Of a stretch of DNA of 64,000 nt, positions 18,011-27,938 are shown in pieces. The translations under genes were made by a program, and so were the position numbers. Source of the stretch: an uncultured Alistipes sp. (GTDB lineage: Bacteria; Bacteroidota; Bacteroidia; Bacteroidales; Rikenellaceae); the NCBI GenBank assembly GCA_944321945.1, contig CALUNE010000003.1, positions 186,001 to 250,000 on the forward strand, read 5' to 3'. How positions within the stretch are numbered: the first letter of the stretch is position 1; each line of letters opens with the position of its first letter. The notes beneath the pieces are model-generated. The model was not told the origin of the DNA. It made no database searches and saw only the letters and a program-made list of their open reading frames with translations.

Positions 18011-21000
18011 ATGAAAAAAACAACATTCTGTCTGCTGCTTGCGGCCTGCGCCTGGTTTCCTGCCGGGGCAGCCGCGGCACACGGCACTACGGAATATGCC
18101 ACGGCTCAGCAGAGCCCCCGCACGATCACCTATACGGGGCAGATCGTCGATGCCCGGGACAACACGCCGCTGGTCGGCGCCACGGTCATCCTCCAGGGTA
18201 CGACCATCGGCGCCAGCTCCGACGTGGAGGGTAATTTCCGCATCGAAGTCCCCGCATCGACCCGGCAGGTCGTGTTCGAAGTCTCCTACATCGGGTACCG
18301 GAGCGAAACGGTGCAGAGCGTCAAGACCGGCGGGATCATCATCCGCATGAGCGAGGATGCCACCTCGCTCGAAGAGGTCCAGGTCATCGCCTACGGTCAG
18401 CAGAAAAAGGTCTCCGTCACGGGCGCCATCGCCTCGATCGGCACGCGTGACCTGCTCAAATCGCCGAGCGGCAGTCCGGCCAATGCCCTGGCAGGTGCCG
18501 TAACGGGTATCTCCACGGTGCAGATGTCGGGACAGCCCGGCGCCGAGGATCCCTCGATCTACGTGCGCGGTACGGGATCGCTCACGAGTTCGGCCTCGCA
18601 GCCGCTGATTCTGGTCGACGGCGTCGAGCGTTCGTTCTTCCAGCTGGATCCTCACGAAATCGAGAGCGTCACGGTGCTCAAGGATGCCTCCTCGACGGCG
18701 GTCTTCGGCGTACGGGGCGCCAACGGCGTCATTCTCGTCACCACGCGTCGCGGCGACAAGGGAAGCCCCGAAATCTCGTGGAACTCCTCGTTCGGCCTCA
18801 CGCAGTCGCTGCGCAACCTCTCGGGCGTCGACAGCTACAACTACGCCCGCATCTATTCCGAGATCGAACGCTCGGACACGCCCGGACTTTCGGACGACAA
18901 ACTCACCTTCTCGCCCTACGTCATGGAGCGTTTCCGCAAGGGTGACGATCCGATCATGTTCCCCGACGTCGACTGGAACGACTACATCTTCAAGAACCTC
19001 GCCTGGCAGACCCAGCACAACGCCACGATCTCCGGAGGCGGCGACCGCGTGCGCTACTTCGTCTCGGGGGGATTCCTCGAACAGGACGGCATGCTCAAGA
19101 AGATGTACGAGAACTACGACCCGAACTACAACTACAAACGGTTCAACTACCGATCGAACATCGATATCGACCTGTCGCGCACCTCGCGGCTCAAGCTCAA
19201 CGTCGGCGGCCGCACCGGAACGCGCCGCGAACCGGTGACCGACGCCCTGTGGCAGAAGATCATGTGGGCCACGCCCTTCTCCAGCCCCGGCTTCGTCGAC
19301 GGCAAGTACATCTCCAATCCCCACAGCAGCTACATTCCGCTGGCCGAACTCTCGAGCGGTCTGGATTTCTACTACAACTGGGGTTACCGCAAGGTGCGTT
19401 CCAACGAGCTGAATCTCGACCTGGCTTTCGAACAGCAACTCGACGCCATAACCAAAGGTCTGAAGTTCAACGTCAAGGGAGCCTACAACACCACCCACTC
19501 GGTGACAACCCAATACGGGGTGACGGCTGCCGACAGCTACTACTCGCCCTACTACCTGGGGTCGATCACCCAACCGGGCATGGACGTTTCGGACCCGGCC
19601 TTCGACAACACGATCATCTACAAGACCGAAGGGGTGACGGGCATGGACGAGCCGATGAGCTACAACGAGTCGGCCACCTCGCGGGCCCGGGACTGGTATC
19701 TCGAAGCGAGCCTGAACTACCAGCGCACGTTCGGCGACCATGACGTCTCGGCACTGCTGCTCTACAACCAGTCGAAGAGCTACTATCCGGCCGAATATAC
19801 CGACATTCCGACCGCCTACGTAGGCTACGTCGGCCGGGTCACCTACTCCTACAGGAAACGCTATCTGATCGATTTCAACATCGGCTACAACGGTTCGGAG
19901 AACTTCGCCCCGGGCAAGCGTTACGGTCTCTTCCCCGCGGGATCGATCGGCTGGATCGTCTCCGAGGAGAACTTCATGAAGCGCCAGGAGTGGATCGACT
20001 TCCTCAAGCTGAGGGTTTCGTACGGTCTGGTCGGCAACGACAAGTACAGCGGGGCCCGTTTCCTCTACCGCCAGGGACTTTGGTACGGACAGCACTCGAT
20101 CCGCAGAGCCGGCGGCAGCTACGGCTTCGGCAGCGAGAACAACGGCATGCAGTACGACGCCATGGAGGGTACGATCGGCAACGATCAGGTGACCTGGGAG
20201 AAGGTCCGCAAACAGAACTACGGTATCGATCTGAAGATGTTCGATTCGCGGCTCTCGCTGACGGCCGACTACTTCTTCGAGCACCGTTACGACATCCTCT
20301 CGTCGCGCAACACGCTGCCGTCGATCGTCGCCGTGAACCTTCCGCTGATGAATCTCGGCGTTGTTGACAACCACGGATACGAAATCTCGCTCGGGTGGAA
20401 CGACTCGGGACGCAACCTCGACTGGTGGGTCCAAGGCAACGTCTCCTTCTCGAAAAACAAGATCATCTACATGGATGAGGTGACGCCGAACTACCCCTGG
20501 ATGGCCCAGACGGGCCGCAGCACGGGGCTCAATTACGGCTACCTCTTCGACCGCTACCTGGCCGACGACGATTTCGACGCCAACGGCAACCTGAAGGTCG
20601 ATGCCGAAGGCCGGCCGCTGCTGCCGACCATGTCGCTGGCCAATCCCAAACCGGGCGACGCTCTGTTCAAGGATCTGAACGGCGACGGCAAGATCGACGG
20701 CAACGACAAGACCTACTTCGGTTACGGCGAACGCCCCGACTATGTCTTCGGACTGCTGGGCGGCATCCGCTGGAAGGGTTTCGAGATCTCGATGCAGTGG
20801 ACGGCAGGGCTGCACGCCTCGCGCATGCTCTCGGGCGAATACCGCGAGCCCTTCGGCAGCACCAACTCGCGGGCGCTGCTCCAGTTTCTGGCCGACGACA
20901 GCTGGACGCCGCAACATACCGATGCCCGCTTCCCGCGCATGACCTTCACCAACAAGCAGCACTACCTCGAGGATTCGGATCTGTGGCTCATGGACGGATC

Positions 21001-21232
21001 CTACCTGCGGCTCAAGGTGCTCGACATCGGCTATACGTTTGCGCCGAACAAGGCCCTGAGCAAGATAGGCATCAAGTCGCTGCGGGTTTACCTGAGCGGC
21101 TACAACCTGCTGACACTCTTCTCCGAGCTGAACGAAATGGACATCGATCCGGAAGGGACGACCGGCGGTTCGACCATCGATTCCTACCCCAACGTGCGTA
21201 TCTTCAACCTCGGAGTCAACCTCACCTTTTAA
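18011..21232 (+). CDS. SusC-like TonB-dependent outer membrane transporter 1
   Basis: A 1073-residue outer membrane channel that imports oligosaccharides with TonB energy. After a signal peptide (~1-26) comes a carboxypeptidase-regulatory-like domain (TGQIVDARDNTPLVGATV ... SYIGYRSE). The plug contains the SusC signatures LAGAVTGIS, YVRGTGSL, LVDGVER and VLKDASSTAVFGVRGANGV, followed by a ~900-residue beta barrel ending in the aromatic-rich FNLGVNLTF. It pairs with the SusD gene 10 bases downstream. It is expected to form a pedal-bin-type SusC2D2 complex. Confidence 0.96.
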   Translation: MKKTTFCLLLAACAWFPAGAAAAHGTTEYATAQQSPRTITYTGQIVDARDNTPLVGATVILQGTTIGASSDVEGNFRIEVPASTRQVVFEVSYIGYRSETVQSVKTGGIIIRMSEDATSLEEVQVIAYGQQKKVSVTGAIASIGTRDLLKSPSGSPANALAGAVTGISTVQMSGQPGAEDPSIYVRGTGSLTSSASQPLILVDGVERSFFQLDPHEIESVTVLKDASSTAVFGVRGANGVILVTTRRGDKGSPEISWNSSFGLTQSLRNLSGVDSYNYARIYSEIERSDTPGLSDDKLTFSPYVMERFRKGDDPIMFPDVDWNDYIFKNLAWQTQHNATISGGGDRVRYFVSGGFLEQDGMLKKMYENYDPNYNYKRFNYRSNIDIDLSRTSRLKLNVGGRTGTRREPVTDALWQKIMWATPFSSPGFVDGKYISNPHSSYIPLAELSSGLDFYYNWGYRKVRSNELNLDLAFEQQLDAITKGLKFNVKGAYNTTHSVTTQYGVTAADSYYSPYYLGSITQPGMDVSDPAFDNTIIYKTEGVTGMDEPMSYNESATSRARDWYLEASLNYQRTFGDHDVSALLLYNQSKSYYPAEYTDIPTAYVGYVGRVTYSYRKRYLIDFNIGYNGSENFAPGKRYGLFPAGSIGWIVSEENFMKRQEWIDFLKLRVSYGLVGNDKYSGARFLYRQGLWYGQHSIRRAGGSYGFGSENNGMQYDAMEGTIGNDQVTWEKVRKQNYGIDLKMFDSRLSLTADYFFEHRYDILSSRNTLPSIVAVNLPLMNLGVVDNHGYEISLGWNDSGRNLDWWVQGNVSFSKNKIIYMDEVTPNYPWMAQTGRSTGLNYGYLFDRYLADDDFDANGNLKVDAEGRPLLPTMSLANPKPGDALFKDLNGDGKIDGNDKTYFGYGERPDYVFGLLGGIRWKGFEISMQWTAGLHASRMLSGEYREPFGSTNSRALLQFLADDSWTPQHTDARFPRMTFTNKQHYLEDSDLWLMDGSYLRLKVLDIGYTFAPNKALSKIGIKSLRVYLSGYNLLTLFSELNEMDIDPEGTTGGSTIDSYPNVRIFNLGVNLTF

Positions 21233-21242
21233 TACGTCTCTC

Positions 21243-23201
21243 ATGAAGAATCTGACCATCATACTGCTCTCCACGGCAGCCGCATTGACGGCGGCAACCG
21301 GATGTACCGATCTGAAATTCGGAGACAGCTTCCTGGAGAAGGCTCCGGGCGTGGACATGACCATCGACTCGATCTTCTCGCGCAAACTCTACGCGGACCG
21401 GGCGCTGACGGGTGCCTACGCCACGATGCGTTCGTGCCTGACGCTCGGCAACGACGAGACCTTCCCCAACGAAAGCAACGGCGAATACGGCTACAAGCCC
21501 GCCGCCGACAAACTGGGCTGGGACAACCTCGACGCCCTGACCGACATCGTCAACAGCCACATGAGCTACGGAGGCGCCGCCTCGATCTACTACTCGGGGA
21601 TCTACAACGCCGAAACCGAGAATTCGAGTTCGGGGACGAAAATGGGCTTCAACCCCTGGCAGGACGCCACGTGGTGGGGTATTCGCCGCGCATTGCTCTA
21701 CATCGAGAACGTCGACCGGGTTCCCGACATGACTGCCGGGGAGAAGGAACGCGGCAAGGGTGAAGCCTACATGATCATGGCATGCCACTACCTCGATCTG
21801 CTGCGCAACTTCGGAGGCATTCCGCTGCTCGACCAGGCGGTCAACGTCAGCAATCTGGACAATGTGGACTTCCGACGCCGGAGCGTTGAGGAGACCGTCA
21901 ACCGCATCGTCTCACTCTGCGACGAGGCGGCCCGACGGCTGACCTGGACGGTCAGTGCCGCCGAAGACGGGCGTTTCACCAAAGCGGCGGCCATGGGACT
22001 GAAGATCCGGGCCCTGGCCTTTGCCGCCAGTCCGCTCTTCAACTCCGCGACGCCCTACGCCCCGGCCCAGTCGCCCACGGGAGCCAACGCCACGAAGGTC
22101 ACGGCACAGGAAGCCGAACGGATGACCTGGCTGGGAGGATTCTCGGCCGACCGCTGGCAGCAGGTCGTCACCGCCTGCCGGGAATTCTTCGAAGAGAATG
22201 CCCGCAACGGCAACGTCTACGCCCTGGTCGACACGGACAACCCGGCGGAAGACTTCTCGAAGTGCTACGCCGACCGTAACAACGGCGAGATCCTGATTTC
22301 GACGGGCCGGCAGGTCGAAAAGTTCTACGACCTCTATCACACCTACTGCTTCGGGCCCTCGGTCGATCCCGTCACGGGCAACAAGAACTGGGGCTGGGGC
22401 GGCAGCTGCGTGACGCTCAACTACGTGGACCTCTTCCCGACGAGCACCGGCGAACCCGCCCGCTACCGCGACTGGATCACGCGCAACGGCCACGGCGGAT
22501 CGGTAACCCACACCCCGTTTGTCGACCGTGATCCGCGGCTTTCGGAGTCGGTGATGGTCATCGGAGGCAAGAGTTTCCGGGGTCGCCAGCCCGAGATGTG
22601 GATCGGCGGCACGGAGCGCGGCGAGAAGAACGCCGGACGGGCCATTTCGGGCTTCTGCATCCGCAAGTTCTTCTGGGACTTCAACCCCGAAACCTACCAC
22701 TACAAGCCGGTCTGCTCGCCCTATCTGCGACTGGCCGAGATCTGCCTGACCTACGCCGAGGCGCTCAACGAGACGGGCAATATCGACGAGGCGAAGATCT
22801 GGCTCAACAAGACGCGCAACCGGGCCGGACTGCCCGACATCACCGACGCACAGCTGGCACGGCTTCACCCCGACGAGGAGCTGGCCCTGGCTCCGGACTA
22901 CCCCGAGACGAGCGGCAACAAACGCCTGCGTGAGGAGATTCTCGACGAACGGGCCCGGGAATTCTGCTTCGAGGAGGTTCGCTGGTACGACCTGATCCGC
23001 TGGAAGCGTGCCGACATTCTCTCGGAGCCCCTCTACGGCATCACCATCACGGGGAATGCCCAGTCCCTGGAGTTCTCCGACCCCGAGCCCGAACCGACGC
23101 GGGCGTGGACCGGGCAGTTCGATCCGAAATGGTATCTGAGCGCCTTTCCTTCGGACGAAATCAACAAGGGGTACGGTCTGGTCCAGAATCCCGGCTGGTA
23201 G
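21243..23201 (+). CDS. SusD-like glycan-binding lipoprotein 1
   Basis: A 652-residue surface lipoprotein with lipobox at ATGC. The SusD/RagB fold is indicated by the helical N-terminal region (ALTGAYATMRS, RRALLYIENVDRVPDM), KGEAYMIMACHYLDLLRNFGGIPLL, and a C-terminal region with YLRLAEICLTYAEALNE, LNKTRNRAGLPDI and RAREFCFEEVRWYDLIRWKR. It is longer than the usual 500-570 residues, mainly through insertions in the middle. It caps the SusC transporter encoded immediately upstream and captures glycan. Confidence 0.95.
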   Translation: MKNLTIILLSTAAALTAATGCTDLKFGDSFLEKAPGVDMTIDSIFSRKLYADRALTGAYATMRSCLTLGNDETFPNESNGEYGYKPAADKLGWDNLDALTDIVNSHMSYGGAASIYYSGIYNAETENSSSGTKMGFNPWQDATWWGIRRALLYIENVDRVPDMTAGEKERGKGEAYMIMACHYLDLLRNFGGIPLLDQAVNVSNLDNVDFRRRSVEETVNRIVSLCDEAARRLTWTVSAAEDGRFTKAAAMGLKIRALAFAASPLFNSATPYAPAQSPTGANATKVTAQEAERMTWLGGFSADRWQQVVTACREFFEENARNGNVYALVDTDNPAEDFSKCYADRNNGEILISTGRQVEKFYDLYHTYCFGPSVDPVTGNKNWGWGGSCVTLNYVDLFPTSTGEPARYRDWITRNGHGGSVTHTPFVDRDPRLSESVMVIGGKSFRGRQPEMWIGGTERGEKNAGRAISGFCIRKFFWDFNPETYHYKPVCSPYLRLAEICLTYAEALNETGNIDEAKIWLNKTRNRAGLPDITDAQLARLHPDEELALAPDYPETSGNKRLREEILDERAREFCFEEVRWYDLIRWKRADILSEPLYGITITGNAQSLEFSDPEPEPTRAWTGQFDPKWYLSAFPSDEINKGYGLVQNPGW

Positions 23202-23230
23202 CCGATTGTCAAACCGTCAAAATTCCAAAC

Positions 23231-26227
23231 ATGAAAAAAGCATATCTTGCAATCCTGCTCACGCTCGCCGCACTCTGCGGGGCCAAGGCCCAGAAGGTCG
23301 AGGTACGCGTCACGGACTCCTGGAACCGACCGCTGAGCGAAGTGGCCGTCCGCGTGGGCGACGAACAGACGGTCCGGGCCCTGACCGACGAGCGCGGCAT
23401 CGCGGAAGTCGAGGCCCCGGAGGGGTCTGAAATCACCCTCACGCTCTTCAACCGCCAGAGCCGCACCGTACGCGTCGAGGGTCCGCAGCTCGAAGTCCGC
23501 CTCACGGACAACGACCGGCTCTTCGACATCGGCTACGACGAGCGTATCCGCAAGTCGGAAAGCTCGGCTTCGCTGTCGCAGGCCGCAGCCGGGGATATCG
23601 AGGCCGCGGGCAACACCAACGTCATGAACAACCTCTACGGTCTGATTCCCGGACTGGGCGTCTACCAGGGTTCGAACCTCCCGTGGGACAACAATCCGAA
23701 ACTCTACGTCCGCGGCCAGGGGTCGTTCGGCGGCAATCAGGTACTGGTGCTCGTCGACGGCATCGAACGCGACATGGCTCAGGTGAACCCCGAAGAGGTC
23801 GAGAGCATCACGGTGCTCAAGGATGCCGCCACACTGGCCCTCTACGGAAACCGGGGAGCCGACGGCGTGGTGGTCATCACCACCAAACGCGGCGGCAACC
23901 ACGGTCTGCGGAGCCGCATCAACTACGACTTCGGCGTGCAGACGCCCTTCCGCATCCCGCGCATGGCCGACGGCTACACCTACGCCAGCGCCGTGAACGA
24001 AGCCCTGACGAACGACGGCCTGACCCCGCGCTACACCATGCACGACATGCGGCTCATCGCCAACGGCCAGCGGCCGCAGCTCTTCCCCGACATCGACTGG
24101 CAGGCGCTCATGCTGCGCCAGGCGGCCTTCACCCACGATCTGAACCTTAGCTTCGACGGCAACGGCAAGCTCATCCGCTATTTCGTCTACGCGAACTACA
24201 ACTCCTACCGCGGTCTGCTGAACAATACGGAGATGAACGACGGCTATTCGACCCAGGTGGGGATGGATGCCCTGAAGGTTCGTTCGAACATCGAGGCCCG
24301 GCTGACGAAAAGCACCGTGGCCCGGGTCAACGTGATGGGACGGCTGATGCAGTATCAGCAGCCTACGGCCGGGACCGATCTGGCCGGGATGTACGACACC
24401 CCTTCGGCAGCCTTCTATCCGCTGGCACCGGCAGCCGACGGAGGCGGATGGGCCCGCAGCCGGCTCTTCGAGAATCCTCTGGCCGAAATGGTCTCACGGG
24501 GCTACAGCACCGTTCTGCAGCGGACGCTCTTTGCCGATCTGACCATCGACCAGGATCTCTCCTCACTCACTCCGGGCCTCTCGCTGCAGGTGCGCGTGGC
24601 CTACGACAACTCGGCCGACATCACCGATGCACGCACGTGCAACTATGCCTACATGGAGGTCACACCGGTGAACGACGCGGTGGGCAACGTCGAGCAGCTG
24701 CTCTACACCCCCTACGGCAACAACAGCAACATGACCTTCAACAGCAGCCTCACCGCCTCGATGAACCGTACGTCGGTATGGGCCAAGGTGCTCTACGACC
24801 GTCAGTTCGGAGCCCACGGCATCTCGGCGCGGCTGATCTTCAACGAGAACCGTTCGGACTACCGCGGCGCCAACAACTCCTACATGTACCGCGACGCCAT
24901 CGCCTCGGTCGGCTACAACTATGATTCGCGCTACGTGGTCAATGCCGTATTGAGCTACGCCGGAGCAAGCCAGATGCCTTCGGGGGACAAATACCGGATC
25001 TACCCGGCCGTATCGGCCGCCTGGATCGCCTCCAACGAGTCGTTTCTGCGTGAAAGCCGGGCCATCGACCTGCTCAAACTGCGCGCCTCGTTCGGCGTCA
25101 CGGGCATGAGCGCCCGTCTCTCCTACGACATGGACAAGCAGTTCAACGGCTCGGGCAACTCCTACATCTTCGTCGGCAACGTCTCCCAGTACGGTACGGC
25201 ACAGGGAGCTCTGCCCTCGACCGGGATCGAGCCCGAGCGTGAATACCGCAGCAACGTGGGCCTCGAGTTGGGAGTGTTCGACCAACTGACCTTCGACGCC
25301 GATCTTTTCTACAACGTCCGCCGTCACATCCGCGTCAGCTCGGAGGAGACTCTTTCGGGCGTCCTGGGTATCGGCGCTCCGGACATCTTCACGGGCGAAG
25401 TCCGCAACTACGGTTGGGAGCTGGCCCTGGGGTGGCGCAAACGCATCGGCGACTTCGCCTGGGGGCTGCGCGGACAGATCTCCTACGCCAAGAACGAAAT
25501 CCTCCAGAAGGAGGAGGGTTACAAGCCCTACTGGTACATGTACGCCCGGGGCAACGCCATCGACCGCTTCTACGGACTGATGGCCGACGGGCTCTACCAG
25601 GCCGGAGATTTCGAGGCCGACGGTTCGCTCCGCAAAGGGCTGCCCGTGACAACCTACCAGAGCAAGGTGCAGCCCGGCGACGTGAAGTACGTCGACCTGA
25701 ACGGCGACGGCAAGATCGACGCCAACGACTGCGCCTACCAGCTCTATGCCGCCCTGCCGCAGATCTACTACGGTTTCAACGTCGAATTCCGGTGGCGGGG
25801 TCTGAAGCTCGACGCCTACTTCCAGGGCACGGGCCGTTCGACACTCACGACAACCCTGGCAAGCATCTACCAGCCTCTCTATGGCAACGACCGCAACGTC
25901 TCGCAGTACTACATGCGCAACCGCTGGTCGCCCTACGACACCTCGGGCCGCTACCCGCGCCTGACCACACAGTCCAACGCCAACAACTATGCCGCCAGTT
26001 CGCTGTGGACCGAACGCGGCGACTTTCTCAAACTGCGGACGCTGACGCTCTCCTACCGGCTGCCGTCGGGGATCGCCTCCCGGATGCGGATGCGCGAATG
26101 CAGCCTCTACCTCCGAGGGATGAACCTCTTCTCGGCGGATCGCGTCGACATCCTCGACCCCGAATACATCAGCACGGGATATCCGTCGGCACGCTCCTGC
26201 CAGATCGGTCTGAACCTTATCTTCTAA
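23231..26227 (+). CDS. SusC-like TonB-dependent outer membrane transporter 2
   Basis: A 998-residue transporter. The signal peptide ends at AKAQ, then a short carboxypeptidase-like domain (VTDSWNRPLSEVAVRVGD). The plug has GLIPGLGVY, YVRGQGSF, LVDGIERDM and VLKDAATLALYGNRGADGV; the barrel ends SCQIGLNLIF. The ATG at 23231 is chosen because it opens the signal peptide; the frame is open further upstream inside the SusD gene. The regulatory-domain sequence is divergent from the first SusC, so the two pairs are unlikely to be recent duplicates. Confidence 0.95.
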   Translation: MKKAYLAILLTLAALCGAKAQKVEVRVTDSWNRPLSEVAVRVGDEQTVRALTDERGIAEVEAPEGSEITLTLFNRQSRTVRVEGPQLEVRLTDNDRLFDIGYDERIRKSESSASLSQAAAGDIEAAGNTNVMNNLYGLIPGLGVYQGSNLPWDNNPKLYVRGQGSFGGNQVLVLVDGIERDMAQVNPEEVESITVLKDAATLALYGNRGADGVVVITTKRGGNHGLRSRINYDFGVQTPFRIPRMADGYTYASAVNEALTNDGLTPRYTMHDMRLIANGQRPQLFPDIDWQALMLRQAAFTHDLNLSFDGNGKLIRYFVYANYNSYRGLLNNTEMNDGYSTQVGMDALKVRSNIEARLTKSTVARVNVMGRLMQYQQPTAGTDLAGMYDTPSAAFYPLAPAADGGGWARSRLFENPLAEMVSRGYSTVLQRTLFADLTIDQDLSSLTPGLSLQVRVAYDNSADITDARTCNYAYMEVTPVNDAVGNVEQLLYTPYGNNSNMTFNSSLTASMNRTSVWAKVLYDRQFGAHGISARLIFNENRSDYRGANNSYMYRDAIASVGYNYDSRYVVNAVLSYAGASQMPSGDKYRIYPAVSAAWIASNESFLRESRAIDLLKLRASFGVTGMSARLSYDMDKQFNGSGNSYIFVGNVSQYGTAQGALPSTGIEPEREYRSNVGLELGVFDQLTFDADLFYNVRRHIRVSSEETLSGVLGIGAPDIFTGEVRNYGWELALGWRKRIGDFAWGLRGQISYAKNEILQKEEGYKPYWYMYARGNAIDRFYGLMADGLYQAGDFEADGSLRKGLPVTTYQSKVQPGDVKYVDLNGDGKIDANDCAYQLYAALPQIYYGFNVEFRWRGLKLDAYFQGTGRSTLTTTLASIYQPLYGNDRNVSQYYMRNRWSPYDTSGRYPRLTTQSNANNYAASSLWTERGDFLKLRTLTLSYRLPSGIASRMRMRECSLYLRGMNLFSADRVDILDPEYISTGYPSARSCQIGLNLIF

Positions 26228-26240
26228 CGCCATGCGAACG

Positions 26241-27914
26241 ATGAAAACAACTCTCTTCCACCTTCTCTTCGCCGCCTCGCTTCTGGGCGCTGCCTCGTGC
26301 AGCGACTTTCTGGAGCTCGACGAATCCGAATACCATACGGTGAAGTACCAGTTCTCGACCTTCAGCCGTGTGAAGCAGAGCGCCACGAACGTCTACGGAT
26401 ACATCCTCGACGGGCTGTCCGACGTCGAACAGACGATGCTCGACGCCGCCACGGATGATGCCGTCTACGCCTGGGAGACCGGCGCCATCAAACGCTTCTA
26501 CGACGGCAGCTGGTCGCCGATCAACCTCATCGACGACCGCTGGGACTATCTCTACGAAGCCATCGCGGCGGCCAACTACTTCCTGGAAAACTGCCCCGAG
26601 GATTTCCCCGAAGCCCGCTATCAGGACAGCTACGAGGAGGACCTCGAACAGTTGCACAACTATCCCTACGAGATCCGCGCCCTGCGGGCCTACTTCCATT
26701 TCGAACTGCTCAAGCGCTACCGGTCGATCATCATCGGCAACCGCTCCTTCACCAAGGAGGAGGTCAACGACCTTGAGCCCATCGACTACGACCGGGCCAC
26801 GGAGTGGATCGTCTCGGAGTGCGATGCCGTGATTCCGTCGCTTCCGACGACCTATTCGGGCACCTACTACGGAGAGGTCGGCCGCGTGACGCGCGGCATG
26901 GCCCAGGCACTCAAGGCGCGCGTACTGCTCTATGCGGCCAGTCCACTGAACAATCCCCGGAACGACAAGTCGCGCTACCTGAAGGCCGCGGCAGCCGCCA
27001 AGGAGATCATCGACGGCGGCGTCTACGCCATCGTCAACGAACAGACGACCAACAACGCCTCGGCCAAGGGGCTCATCTTCGGCAAGCTCTGCCCGTCGAG
27101 CTCCTCGTTCGAGGCGGCCAACTTCCCCATCGGCTACGAAGGGGGCAACTCGGGCGTCTGCCCATCGCAGAATCTCGCCGAAGCCTTCGACATGCGCAAC
27201 GGCGAGCCCTTCGACCGCAACAACGACGGACACTGGCGCAACCAGCTCAATGCCTCGATGCGCGATCCGCGCTTCGCCAAGACACTGCTCTACAACGGCG
27301 CAATGTTCAAGGAGCAATACATCCAGTCCTACACGGGCGGACGAAACGGACTGCCGCTCGACGGAGCCTCGCCGACCTCCTACTACCTCTACAAGCACAT
27401 CCAGGAGGAGACGAGTTTCGTGGCCGGCAGCGAAACCTACTTCCAGCACGTCTATCCGCTCTTCCGCTACGCCGAGGTGCTGCTGAACTACGCCGAGGCC
27501 CTGGGAGCCGCCACCGGCGACGCCCGCTTCACGGGGAGGCTCACGGTCGACGGCCGTGCGGTCGACTTCACCCTCTCGCCGCTCGAGGCCCTGAACATGG
27601 TCCGCACACGCTACGGCATGCCGGCACTGACCTCGGTGGTCAACTACGACAGTTTCGAGACGCGTCTGCACAACGAACGCCGGGTCGAACTGGCCTTCGA
27701 AGGGCACCGTTTCTGGGATCTTCGCCGCTGGATGATCGGCTCGCAGACCGCCCGTATCTACGGTCTGGAGATCACCAATACGAACGGCGTGGTCACCTGC
27801 ACCCGCAAACTGGTCCAGGAGCGCATCTGGCAGGACAAGATGTACTTCTACCCCATCTCCCAGACCGAACAGTACAACAACCGCCATCTGATCCAGAACA
27901 CCGGATGGAATTAA
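26241..27914 (+). CDS. SusD-like glycan-binding lipoprotein 2
   Basis: A 557-residue surface lipoprotein with lipobox GAASC and the SusD layout: DFLELDESEY after the cysteine, LYEAIAAANYFLENC, YEIRALRAYFHFELLKRY, RVTRGMAQALKARVLLYAASPL, and near the end YAEVLLNYAEALG, NERRVELAFEGHRFWDLRRW and the terminal NRHLIQNTGWN. A second ATG nine bases upstream (26232) is possible; the chosen start gives a conventional MKTT signal. It begins 13 bases after the second SusC and is its partner. Confidence 0.95.
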   Translation: MKTTLFHLLFAASLLGAASCSDFLELDESEYHTVKYQFSTFSRVKQSATNVYGYILDGLSDVEQTMLDAATDDAVYAWETGAIKRFYDGSWSPINLIDDRWDYLYEAIAAANYFLENCPEDFPEARYQDSYEEDLEQLHNYPYEIRALRAYFHFELLKRYRSIIIGNRSFTKEEVNDLEPIDYDRATEWIVSECDAVIPSLPTTYSGTYYGEVGRVTRGMAQALKARVLLYAASPLNNPRNDKSRYLKAAAAAKEIIDGGVYAIVNEQTTNNASAKGLIFGKLCPSSSSFEAANFPIGYEGGNSGVCPSQNLAEAFDMRNGEPFDRNNDGHWRNQLNASMRDPRFAKTLLYNGAMFKEQYIQSYTGGRNGLPLDGASPTSYYLYKHIQEETSFVAGSETYFQHVYPLFRYAEVLLNYAEALGAATGDARFTGRLTVDGRAVDFTLSPLEALNMVRTRYGMPALTSVVNYDSFETRLHNERRVELAFEGHRFWDLRRWMIGSQTARIYGLEITNTNGVVTCTRKLVQERIWQDKMYFYPISQTEQYNNRHLIQNTGWN

Positions 27915-27938
27915 CCGACAACTCATAACATGCAATCC

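Noticed and set aside
16427-21385. 1652-codon minus-strand open frame opposite lipoprotein B and SusC
   Set aside because: It is antisense to genes with clear signal peptides and family motifs; long antisense frames are expected in GC-rich codon-biased DNA and its translation lacks any recognisable domain.
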